A stretch of DNA of 16,760 bases. Source: Patescibacteria group bacterium. Its GTDB lineage: Bacteria; Patescibacteriota; Minisyncoccia; Phycocordibacterales; SBAW01. Location: contig JAGWIT010000018.1 in NCBI GenBank assembly GCA_028866155.1, forward strand, positions 1 to 16,760, in the 5' to 3' direction. The position numbers were made by a program, and so were the translations under genes. Numbering within the stretch: position 1 is the stretch's first letter; each line of letters begins with the position of its first letter. The notes under the pieces were generated by a model that made no database searches, was not told the origin of the DNA, and saw nothing but the letters and a program-made list of their open reading frames with translations. This document shows, piece after piece, positions 1-6,169 of the stretch.

Positions 1-755
1 AGCGACATGTTGCGCGTCAACACAAAGAGCGCTACCGACGCGAGAAAGACGGTTATCAAATATGCCTTGCCGAATTTTTCGCCCAGCGTCTGGGTCTTGG
101 GCTTCTCGGCGCGCGAGGATACGACGAGCGCGATGATTTTTTCGAGCGTGGTGTCTTTGCCGACCTTTTCTGTTTTGATGCGGACGCTGCCCGATGAAAC
201 CAGCGTCGAACTCATGACCTTGCTTCCGATTTTTTTCTCGACCGGCATCGACTCGCCGGTCAGCGCCGACTCGTCGACCGCGGCTGCGCCCGAGAGCACC
301 GTGCCGTCGATTGGGATACGCTCGCCGAGATCGGCAACGACGATGTCCCCCACGGCGACCCGCGCAAGCGGCACGGTTTTAATTTCGCGGCCATACTCGA
401 CCTTGGCGGTGTTGGGGCGCAACTTCAGCAGGCCTTTGATGCTCTCCTCGGTGCGCGAAGCGGTCACCTCGTCCAGTATCCGCGCGGCCGCGAGCATCAA
501 AGCGATAAACGCGGCCGACGCCCACTGCAAAGCAAACAGCGAGAACACCAAGGCGATTGAGGCGAGCATGTCCATCGACGCCCACTCCCGCCCGCGCACG
601 GCGCGGATCGCGCCCCACAGCACCGGCAGCGTTCCGCCGAATGCGGCAACTATGAGGAGCGCCGTATCAAAAGCGCCGGTAAGGTGCGCATAGTGCAGGA
701 GCAAAATAGCGACCAGCGCCGCCGAAAGCGCGGAATCAAAATACCAGCGGGGCAT
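1..755 (-). CDS. Heavy-metal translocating P-type ATPase (P1B), N-terminal part, cut by window edge
   Basis: The reading frame starts at an ATG at 753-755 and stays open for 251 codons to the left edge, so the C-terminal part lies outside. Residues 8-50 and 62-96 hold four hydrophobic segments. These are followed by the actuator domain, with VGDIVVADLGERIPIDG at about 135-151 and the dephosphorylation motif TGES at 166-169. A further membrane segment begins near 232. The CPx motif and DKTGT would lie beyond the edge, so the metal (Zn/Cd/Co versus Cu) cannot be read. There is no N-terminal HMA or His-rich metal-binding domain. AGGAGA lies only 0-1 nt from the ATG, unusually tight, but an in-frame TAG nine bases upstream makes this the earliest possible start. 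The gene is the second of an operon with the sensor-like gene. Confidence 0.9.
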   Translation of the reverse strand, partial: MPRWYFDSALSAALVAILLLHYAHLTGAFDTALLIVAAFGGTLPVLWGAIRAVRGREWASMDMLASIALVFSLFALQWASAAFIALMLAAARILDEVTASRTEESIKGLLKLRPNTAKVEYGREIKTVPLARVAVGDIVVADLGERIPIDGTVLSGAAAVDESALTGESMPVEKKIGSKVMSSTLVSSGSVRIKTEKVGKDTTLEKIIALVVSSRAEKPKTQTLGEKFGKAYLITVFLASVALFVLTRNMS

Positions 756-764
756 TCTCCTATT

Positions 765-1373
765 CTAGCGCGGTTTCAGCAGCCACCACCCCGCAAAGCT
801 CGCCACAAAAAGGCATCCGAGAGTAAAGGACCATAGCATCAGAACATCGAAGCTGAGCTGTGATTCCCTACCCTCAACCTCGCGCATGTTGCGGCCTGCG
901 GCGACGAAGCCATACACAGCCGGGCCGTCAAGATGCACAAGCACGACCGCCTGCCGCACGCCATCCTCCGGCTGCCAGGTAAAACGGTTTTCATTGGCCG
1001 GAGCCGAATTGAGATGATGGCCGATTATCAGATTGCTCCACTGCGAAGTATCAAAAACTCCGGCCGGCAATTGCGGCGGCGCACCTCCGAGCTGGCCGGA
1101 CGAAAGCAGAGGCGCTCCCGTGCTGTTATAAAACGCGACCCATGGAGCGAGCGAGTTGGCAATGTCGACCTTGCCCGCCGGAATGGCCTGGTCAATTTGC
1201 GCGCCGCCCGCCAAAGCCGCGGCGGCGTCCTCGGCCATCTGAATCTGCGGGTCGTTGAGAGACTGGCGATAATTTTGCTGGACCGCGCTATAAACGAGCG
1301 TACACATTCCCGTGACCGCCACTGCCGCGTAGGCCCACCACACCAGAGGCTCGAGCCAGGTGTTCTTCAACAT
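765..1373 (-). CDS. Two-TM sensor-like membrane protein with extracytoplasmic domain
   Basis: From the ATG at 1371-1373 this is a 202-residue protein. One TM segment lies near residues 8-30 and a second near 172-195, ending WWLLKPR. The roughly 140 residues between them have no long hydrophobic run and should lie outside the membrane. This is the shape of the input half of a sensor kinase or chemoreceptor, but no HAMP, kinase or methyl-accepting domain follows. I do not recognise the family. A GTG at 1386-1388 would add five residues (MYYGY). I prefer the ATG because TACTAT sits exactly 6 nt before it. The stop TAG is in the same frame as the P-type ATPase start, three codons on, so the two are very likely cotranscribed. 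A role in sensing or assisting metal transport is inference only. Confidence 0.65.
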   Translation of the reverse strand: MLKNTWLEPLVWWAYAAVAVTGMCTLVYSAVQQNYRQSLNDPQIQMAEDAAAALAGGAQIDQAIPAGKVDIANSLAPWVAFYNSTGAPLLSSGQLGGAPPQLPAGVFDTSQWSNLIIGHHLNSAPANENRFTWQPEDGVRQAVVLVHLDGPAVYGFVAAGRNMREVEGRESQLSFDVLMLWSFTLGCLFVASFAGWWLLKPR

Positions 1374-1379
1374 ATACCC

Positions 1380-1385
1380 ATAGTA
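1380..1385 (-). promoter_or_regulatory. Candidate -10 element (TACTAT), leaderless, for the sensor/P-ATPase operon
   Basis: TACTAT on the minus strand ends 6 nt before the ATG at 1373, so transcription would begin at or near the A of the start codon. No Shine-Dalgarno is visible. No convincing -35 was found. Confidence 0.35.
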
Positions 1386-1389
1386 CACT
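1384..1389 (+). promoter_or_regulatory. Candidate -10 element (TACACT), leaderless, for the LigD operon
   Basis: TACACT ends 7 nt before the ATG of the phosphoesterase gene, and there is no Shine-Dalgarno. It overlaps the opposing minus-strand -10 candidate by two bases, so the two divergent promoters would compete for the same DNA. No clear -35 is visible. Confidence 0.35.
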
Positions 1390-1396
1390 GTCAGAT

Positions 1397-1792
1397 ATGC
1401 CTAAGTTACCTATTTTCGTCGTGCAAAAACACCGCGCGAGGCAGCTGCACTATGACTTTAGATTGGAGTGGGACGGCGTGCTCAAAAGCTGGACGGTCCC
1501 CAAAGGGCCGCCGCGCGCCAGAGGCGGTCGCAATCTTGCGGTCATGGTTGAGGATCATCCGTACGCTTATGCAAAATTTCACGGCACGATACCCGAAGGG
1601 CAGTACGGCGCGGGCACGGTCGAGATCTGGGACAAAGGCACCTATGAATCCTTCGGTTCGCTCGCCTCAGGCCTTCGGCAGGGCCATATTACTTTCATAC
1701 TGCATGGCAAAAAATTAAAGGGAGAGTATGCATTGATAAAGTTTAGAGGGCCAAAGAATTGGCTGCTCATCAAAGCCAAGAAAAAAGTATGA
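1397..1792 (+). CDS. ligD (PE part): LigD 3'-phosphoesterase (PE) domain as a stand-alone protein
   Basis: This 131-residue protein is a complete LigD-type 3'-phosphoesterase, the Mn-dependent module that trims 3'-phosphate or ribonucleotide ends during bacterial non-homologous end joining. Active-site residues known from Pseudomonas LigD (H42, H48, D50, R52, H84, Y88) all appear with a constant offset of 30: H12, H18, D20, R22, H54 and Y58. The IPEGQYGAGTVEIWDKGTYE block (65-84) and HGKKLKGEYALIKF (103-116) are also typical. The protein ends in a basic tail, KAKKKV. Its TGA stop overlaps the ATG of the ligase gene (ATGA). It is the first gene of a three-gene operon and probably leaderless. 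In most bacteria this domain is fused to the ligase and polymerase. Confidence 0.93.
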   Translation: MPKLPIFVVQKHRARQLHYDFRLEWDGVLKSWTVPKGPPRARGGRNLAVMVEDHPYAYAKFHGTIPEGQYGAGTVEIWDKGTYESFGSLASGLRQGHITFILHGKKLKGEYALIKFRGPKNWLLIKAKKKV

Positions 1793-2715
1793 ACAAAAGC
1801 GCACTCAAGCCCATGCTCGCCACCCTCATAGACGCGCCCTTCGACGACAAAGACTGGGTGTTCGAAAATAAATGGGACGGATTTCGGCTGGTGACAAAAA
1901 TAGAACACGGCACAGTCTCGCTCTATTCAAGAAACGGCATCGACGTAACTAAAAAATACGCAGTGCTCCTCCCCGCGCTCAAAAAAATAAAGCACTCCTG
2001 CGTCATCGACGGCGAGCTGGTGGCGCTCGACAAAAGCGGCCGCTCGCGCTTTGAGCTCCTGCAAAACGCACTCAACAAAAAAGCCAGGCTCCAATATTGC
2101 GTCTTTGATCTGCTTTTTTTAGACGGCAAAGATATGCGCAAAAAACCTCTGCTTGAGCGAAAAGAAAAATTGAAGGCTCTTTTGCCGCGCGATGCGCTCC
2201 TTTTATATAGCGCTCACGTCCCGTGCTCAGGCAAAAAGGCTTTTGCCAAGGCAAAGCGGGCCCACGAAGAAGGCGTGATAGCCAAACGCGCTGCCGGGCT
2301 CTACTACTCGGGCAGGCGCACCCGCGAGTGGCTTAAAATTAAAACCGGCAACGAGCAGGAGGTGGTGGTCGTGGGCTTCACCAAGCCGCGCAAAACGCGC
2401 AAGTATTTCGGCTCGCTCGTACTGGCCGTCTATGAGGAAGGCAGGCTCACCTATGTTGGACACAGCGGCGGAGGGTTTACCCAAGCGATGCTCAAAGACC
2501 TGCATGCGAAGATGCTAAAGTTGAAGATCGATAAAAAGCCTTTCGCGCAAAAGATAAAATGGGAACAGGACACGACGTGGATCCGGCCGACACTGGTGTG
2601 CGAGGTACGCTTTACCGAGTGGACAAGCAACGGAGAGATGCGGCATCCGGTGTTTTTGGGGCTTCGCACCGATAAACCGGCTACAAAAGTAACGCGCGAA
2701 ATCCCAATAACATGA
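1789..2715 (+). CDS. ligD (LIG part): ATP-dependent DNA ligase, LigD ligase (LIG) domain as a stand-alone protein
   Basis: The 308-residue protein seals nicks by the ligase-AMP mechanism. Motif I, KWDGFR, lies at 28-33 with K28 as the adenylated lysine. Motif III (VIDGELVALD) is at 72-81, motif IV (EGVIAKR) at 161-167 and motif V (WLKIK) at 181-185. An OB-fold half follows from about 187 (EVVVVGFTKP, then YVGHSGGGF), and CEVRFTEWTSNGEMRHPVF at 271-289 is typical of LigD. I chose the ATG at 1789, which overlaps the upstream stop as ATGA. A TTG at 1759 in the same frame would add ten residues inside the PE gene and is less likely. The gene is 4-nt coupled to the polymerase gene. Its partners should be the PE and POL proteins and a Ku protein encoded elsewhere. 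Confidence 0.95.
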   Translation: MNKSALKPMLATLIDAPFDDKDWVFENKWDGFRLVTKIEHGTVSLYSRNGIDVTKKYAVLLPALKKIKHSCVIDGELVALDKSGRSRFELLQNALNKKARLQYCVFDLLFLDGKDMRKKPLLERKEKLKALLPRDALLLYSAHVPCSGKKAFAKAKRAHEEGVIAKRAAGLYYSGRRTREWLKIKTGNEQEVVVVGFTKPRKTRKYFGSLVLAVYEEGRLTYVGHSGGGFTQAMLKDLHAKMLKLKIDKKPFAQKIKWEQDTTWIRPTLVCEVRFTEWTSNGEMRHPVFLGLRTDKPATKVTREIPIT

Positions 2716-3698
2716 AAAAAATAGAAGTAAAAATTGCTGGACATGAACGCCGACGGAGTCCTCGACGGAAGGTGAGTGGGAGGCAAATGTTGCTTAAATT
2801 TACCCACCTCGACAAAATTTTTTGGCCCAAAGAACAATACACCAAAGGCGACGTGCTCGCCTATTATGAAAAGATTGCGCCCTACATGCTCCCCTACCTC
2901 AAAGACCGGCCGCTGGTGCTTAATAGGCATCCCAACGGCATTGAGGGTAAAAATTTTTATCAAAAAGACACCAGCCGAGAACATCTGCCGCCGTTCATCA
3001 CAACGACAGCCATAAGGGCCGAGACTACAGGCGAACGCGTGCAGTATATAGTATGCAACAACAAAGACACCCTGCTGTGGGCGGCCAATTTCGGCTGCAT
3101 CGAGATGAACCCATGGCAGTCCCGCCTTCGCCAAGGCTCCGGCGGGCAAACGCGCCTAAACTACCCCGACTATGTAACGATAGATTTAGATCCGCACGGC
3201 AGGAGCTTCGATGACGTGGTCGAGGTCGCGCTTGGGTTTAAAAAAATATTAGAAAAAGCGAGAGTAAAAAGCTTGATTAAAACTTCGGGCAAAACCGGCA
3301 TGCATCTGATGATCCCGCTCGGCGCGCGCTATACCTACCTGCAGGCGCGCAGCTTCGCAAAACTGCTTGTCGCCTGCGCGAACAAGGAGATGCCGAAGCT
3401 AACCACGCTCGAACAACGGCTCAATAAGCGCAAAGGCAAAATTTATCTCGACATCGCGCGCAACGCCCCCGGGCAGACTACCGCCTGCGTCTATTCGCTG
3501 CGCCCCTATCCCGGCGCCACGGTCTCGACTCCGCTTGATTGGCGCGAGGTCAAAAAAGGTTTGCGCCCAAGCCAGTTCACGATCAAAACAATTTTCCCGC
3601 GCCTTAAGAAAAAAGGCGACCTCATGAAAGGTCTGCTCAGCAAAGGAGCCTATTTAAACAAAGCGACGAAGAAACTTGAGAAAGAGTTAGAAAAATAA
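2712..3698 (+). CDS. ligD (POL part): LigD primase-like polymerase (POL) domain as a stand-alone protein
   Basis: This 328-residue archaeo-eukaryotic-primase-fold polymerase fills gaps at broken DNA ends, often with ribonucleotides. The metal-binding pair is DLDP (D158, D160), the nucleotide-binding motif is SGKTGMH (192-198), and a third acidic residue lies in IYLDIARN (D247). The N-terminal block FTHLDKIFWPKEQYTKGD (30-47) is characteristic. About 26 mostly basic residues precede it. Between NPWQSR and LNYPDY, where relatives have only a few residues, there are nine extra residues (139-147, LRQGSGGQT) encoded by a palindromic DNA element. Catalytic residues are intact, so the protein is probably active. 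The start overlaps the ligase stop as ATGA. The TAA stop abuts the stop of the convergent gene with no base between. Confidence 0.94.
   Translation: MKKIEVKIAGHERRRSPRRKVSGRQMLLKFTHLDKIFWPKEQYTKGDVLAYYEKIAPYMLPYLKDRPLVLNRHPNGIEGKNFYQKDTSREHLPPFITTTAIRAETTGERVQYIVCNNKDTLLWAANFGCIEMNPWQSRLRQGSGGQTRLNYPDYVTIDLDPHGRSFDDVVEVALGFKKILEKARVKSLIKTSGKTGMHLMIPLGARYTYLQARSFAKLLVACANKEMPKLTTLEQRLNKRKGKIYLDIARNAPGQTTACVYSLRPYPGATVSTPLDWREVKKGLRPSQFTIKTIFPRLKKKGDLMKGLLSKGAYLNKATKKLEKELEK
3121..3146. repeat. Short GC-rich palindromic element inserted in frame in the LigD polymerase gene
   Basis: A 26-base imperfect inverted repeat has six-base arms CCCGCC/GGCGGG, an inner GCC/GGC pair and an AA centre, with a symmetric 3-by-3 mismatch between. 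It encodes RLRQGSGGQ, which lies between two blocks that are adjacent in usual LigD polymerases. The match to a repetitive element seen widely in CPR genomes is from memory and not verified here. Confidence 0.6.
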
Positions 3699-5054
3699 TT
3701 ACTCTTCCCTGCCGAGCATGGTTAAGAGGGCCGCCGCCGACCAGGCTTGCTGTTTGCAGGCTCCTTGGCCTTGGGGGCTCAGGTATTGGCCGAATTTGTG
3801 ATGAGCATAGGTGAAAAGTTCTATCGGCGTTTCAAAATGCGCGTAGGCTTTGAGGATTGAATTGCGCACTTGCTTGGCCTCGGCTGTATAGCCGAAATTT
3901 TCTAACCCGTGAGAGACGATGGTGGTGTCGTGCGGCCAAATCGAGCCGTTGTGGTATGAATTGGGGTCGAACCGTTTTGAGCGCGACGAGAGCGTGCGGA
4001 TGCCGGCACTGCGCACATATAAATCAGGCTGGAGCAACCGCGCTACTATCGATGAAATATATTTTTCGTCGAGTATAGAGTCGGGCGTCGCGCCAGCAAT
4101 TCGCTCCGTTCCCCCTCCCGCCAAAGGCGCTCGACGCTCACTACTCAAATCGCTAGCGCTTTCCCAGTGAACGGTCCACAGCACATGCCCCATAGAGGAG
4201 CGCGCCGAGGTGAGCGGGCGATGCTTGCCGTCTATCGCGAAGGCGAGCGATATCGTGTCGCGCCGGCCGTGCAAAACAAAAGCATCATTAAATTTTTCTT
4301 TAAGCACGCCGGCGCGGTCGGTGAGCGTCTGCGAAAGCAGGCGGTCGGATGCGGCAAAATAATCCGCCCACGCGCGCAAAGCCGCGTAGGCGTACCCTTG
4401 AGCCTCGACCGGCGCTATAGGATAACTCGGACGCTCGTCATAGTTCTCAAAAAACACCGACTCGGTCGAGTCCATCCAGCTTTGACTTTTGAGCCCACCA
4501 AATTTCCTTTGCGTCTTGAACTCATAATCGATGAACCCGTCGCCGTTGGTGTCTGCATAGTTGAGCAACCAATCGAGCGCCGCACGCACGCTCGGTAACA
4601 CATCTTTCATAAACACTTCATCGCGGCTCAACCGGTACTGTTCGTGCGCCGCCATCAAAAACAGCGGCGTTGAGTCAACCGAATCATAATTGCGCATAAT
4701 ATTGTCGGGGTAGAGATACCAGCGGTTCTCCTGCGCTTGCGTGAGCCTTTCGTGCCCCGTGGGGCGAAACTCATGTATCATTTTGCCGGGCTCTTCCCCG
4801 CTCTCGATATTGACCTCCTTGCCCTGGAGCGCGGCAAGATTAAGCAAAATTTTCCTGGTGAGCTCCAAAAAATATTTACTGCCGGTCTGCTCAAACGCCT
4901 CCAGAAGCTTCAGCGAAGTAATAAGCGAGTCGCGCCCAAAAATACAGCCGTATGCCTCGTCTCGGCCGGACGCCAAAATACCCTGGTCGGTCTCAAGCTC
5001 CTTGATACTGCCCAACCCCAGATCCCAAAGTTGTTTGCGTGCCTGCGGAGACAT
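3699..5054 (-). CDS. Glycogen-debranching-type glycoside hydrolase (amylo-alpha-1,6-glucosidase-like)
   Basis: The 451-residue protein has the (alpha/alpha)6 glycosidase look of the GDE C-terminal/amylo-alpha-1,6-glucosidase family. It shows YGCIFGRDSLITSLKLL at 35-51, NYDSVDSTPLFL at 122-133, a calcium-site-like DTNGDGFIDYE at 168-178, QSWMDS at 191-196, EAQGYAYAALR at 217-227 and YHNGSIWPHD at 367-376. No signal peptide is visible, so it should act in the cytoplasm on alpha-glucan branches or related oligosaccharides. Residues about 299-326 form an unusual Ser/Arg/Gly-rich insertion. It lies 49 nt downstream of the GT4 gene and is likely cotranscribed with it; TATACT at 5070-5075 could also give it its own promoter. 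The exact substrate cannot be fixed from sequence. Confidence 0.85.
   Translation of the reverse strand: MSPQARKQLWDLGLGSIKELETDQGILASGRDEAYGCIFGRDSLITSLKLLEAFEQTGSKYFLELTRKILLNLAALQGKEVNIESGEEPGKMIHEFRPTGHERLTQAQENRWYLYPDNIMRNYDSVDSTPLFLMAAHEQYRLSRDEVFMKDVLPSVRAALDWLLNYADTNGDGFIDYEFKTQRKFGGLKSQSWMDSTESVFFENYDERPSYPIAPVEAQGYAYAALRAWADYFAASDRLLSQTLTDRAGVLKEKFNDAFVLHGRRDTISLAFAIDGKHRPLTSARSSMGHVLWTVHWESASDLSSERRAPLAGGGTERIAGATPDSILDEKYISSIVARLLQPDLYVRSAGIRTLSSRSKRFDPNSYHNGSIWPHDTTIVSHGLENFGYTAEAKQVRNSILKAYAHFETPIELFTYAHHKFGQYLSPQGQGACKQQAWSAAALLTMLGREE
4077..4160. repeat. Probable in-frame DNA insertion in the glycoside hydrolase gene
   Basis: About 84 bases encode residues 299-326, between GHVLWTVHW and the ILDEKY helix that normally follow each other closely. 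The DNA contains the palindrome CGCTAGCG (4151-4158), an internal CGCC-AAA-GGCG hairpin, and similar short motifs near both ends (AGCGATTTG and AGCGAATTG on the coding strand). This suggests an inserted small element. The boundaries are estimates. Confidence 0.4.
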
Positions 5055-5069
5055 ATTCTTTATTGACGC

Positions 5070-5075
5070 AGTATA
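5070..5075 (-). promoter_or_regulatory. Candidate -10 element (TATACT) upstream of the glycoside hydrolase gene
   Basis: TATACT on the minus strand lies 15 nt before the ATG, in the short gap after the GT4 stop. The -35 position holds only a weak match (TTTATC, 17-nt spacer). It could give the hydrolase independent expression. Confidence 0.25.
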
Positions 5076-5103
5076 GCGCGCCTTGTTACATCGATAAAAT
5101 TAT

Positions 5104-6132
5104 TTATGAAGGGTTCAGGAGTTTTTTGTAGACGGCCTCATATCCGTCGGCCATCTTCGCCGCGCTAAAATTCTCCAGAGCATGCTTGCGGCATGCAGCG
5201 CGGTCTATCTCCTTTATTGCTTCGACCGCGTCCATCATCGACTCGCTATCCTCGACCACATAGCCGGTGACGCCGGTCTTCACTATCTCGGGGATAGAAC
5301 CTTTGTTGAACGCGATGACCGGACAGCCGCAGGCCATCGACTCAATGAGCGTGAGTCCGAATGGCTCGCGCCACGTTACAGGATGGAGAAAGCACAGCGC
5401 CTCGCTCATGAGCGAGTTCCGCTCCTTCTCGTCGACCTCTCCCACCCAGCGTATGCGCTCGCTGAGGCGCGGCTCAATGTAGGTGCGAAAGTAGGTTTGG
5501 TCTACCGGATCGATCTTTGCCGCAATGATGAGCGGCAGGTCGAGCTGCTCGGCAACCTCGATGGCAAAGTGTACGCCTTTCTCCATCGCGATGCGCCCGA
5601 CATATAGGAGATAACTGCCCGGCTTCTCGCCGAAGGGATAGTGCTCCATCGGGAGACCATTGTGCACCGTGCCCGCGTGGTTGATGTTGGGCGCCGAAAA
5701 TATCTGCGACTCCGATATCGAGACGATTGCCGGCGAGCGAAGCGTCTGAAAGAGCCGGCGGTTGGTAGGAGTGAACGTGCCGTGCATCGTCATCACAACC
5801 GGCGTCGAGGCGATATTTGCCGCTGGGATAGAAAGCGGCGCTATATGGTCGTGGATGATGTCGAACTCCTCCTGCAGTTCGTAGGCCAGGCCGAAGTTGA
5901 GCATCGTCCACGGGTTGGTCCCGTAAATGTCGGGGAGTTTAGCCTCGCGCAAACTTCGCGGGTAGACCCACTCGAGCTTTGCCGAGGTGGCGGAGTCGCC
6001 GCTGGCGAAAAGCGTGACCTCGTGGCCGCGCTTTACCAGCTCTTCGGTGAGCGCGTGTACGACACGCTCAGTGCCGCCGTATTTCTTCGGCGGCACGCGC
6101 TCCACGATGGGTGCGATCTGAGCTATTTTCAT
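5104..6132 (-). CDS. GT4-family glycosyltransferase
   Basis: This 342-residue retaining glycosyltransferase of the GT-B fold (GT4) transfers a sugar from an activated donor. The N-terminal acceptor domain has KYGGTERVVHAL (17-28) and HDHIAPLS (94-101). The donor domain starts near VHNG (156-159) and YVGRIAMEKG (177-186), and carries the EPFGLTLIE motif with E256 and E264, plus MACGCPVIAF (266-275). There is no TM segment or signal peptide, so it is cytosolic or peripheral. No Shine-Dalgarno or close TANNNT is seen at the ATG. It is upstream of, and probably cotranscribed with, the debranching-type hydrolase, which fits a role in an alpha-glucan or related storage or cell-surface polysaccharide. 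Donor and acceptor are unknown. Confidence 0.9.
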   Translation of the reverse strand: MKIAQIAPIVERVPPKKYGGTERVVHALTEELVKRGHEVTLFASGDSATSAKLEWVYPRSLREAKLPDIYGTNPWTMLNFGLAYELQEEFDIIHDHIAPLSIPAANIASTPVVMTMHGTFTPTNRRLFQTLRSPAIVSISESQIFSAPNINHAGTVHNGLPMEHYPFGEKPGSYLLYVGRIAMEKGVHFAIEVAEQLDLPLIIAAKIDPVDQTYFRTYIEPRLSERIRWVGEVDEKERNSLMSEALCFLHPVTWREPFGLTLIESMACGCPVIAFNKGSIPEIVKTGVTGYVVEDSESMMDAVEAIKEIDRAACRKHALENFSAAKMADGYEAVYKKLLNPS

Positions 6133-6169
6133 TTATCTCAAGGCTAGCGCCCCGAAGATGAAGGGTGGA

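Noticed and set aside
1664..1690. GGCC-rich inverted repeat in the PE gene as another insertion
   Set aside because: Spacing to the conserved blocks on both sides is close to the family norm, so there is no evidence of extra residues.
933..1718. Long plus-strand open frame over the sensor and PE genes
   Set aside because: It crosses two genes with clear coding evidence in other frames and its product is Arg-rich and low in recognisable features, as expected for GC-rich shadow frames.
1759..1788. TTG start adding ten residues to the LigD ligase
   Set aside because: It lies inside the PE gene, and the ATGA overlap at 1789 is repeated at the next junction, so the ATG is the more natural start.
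6133..6169. Terminator between the Ig-protein gene and the GT4 gene
   Set aside because: The 37-nt gap has no stable stem followed by a T-run.
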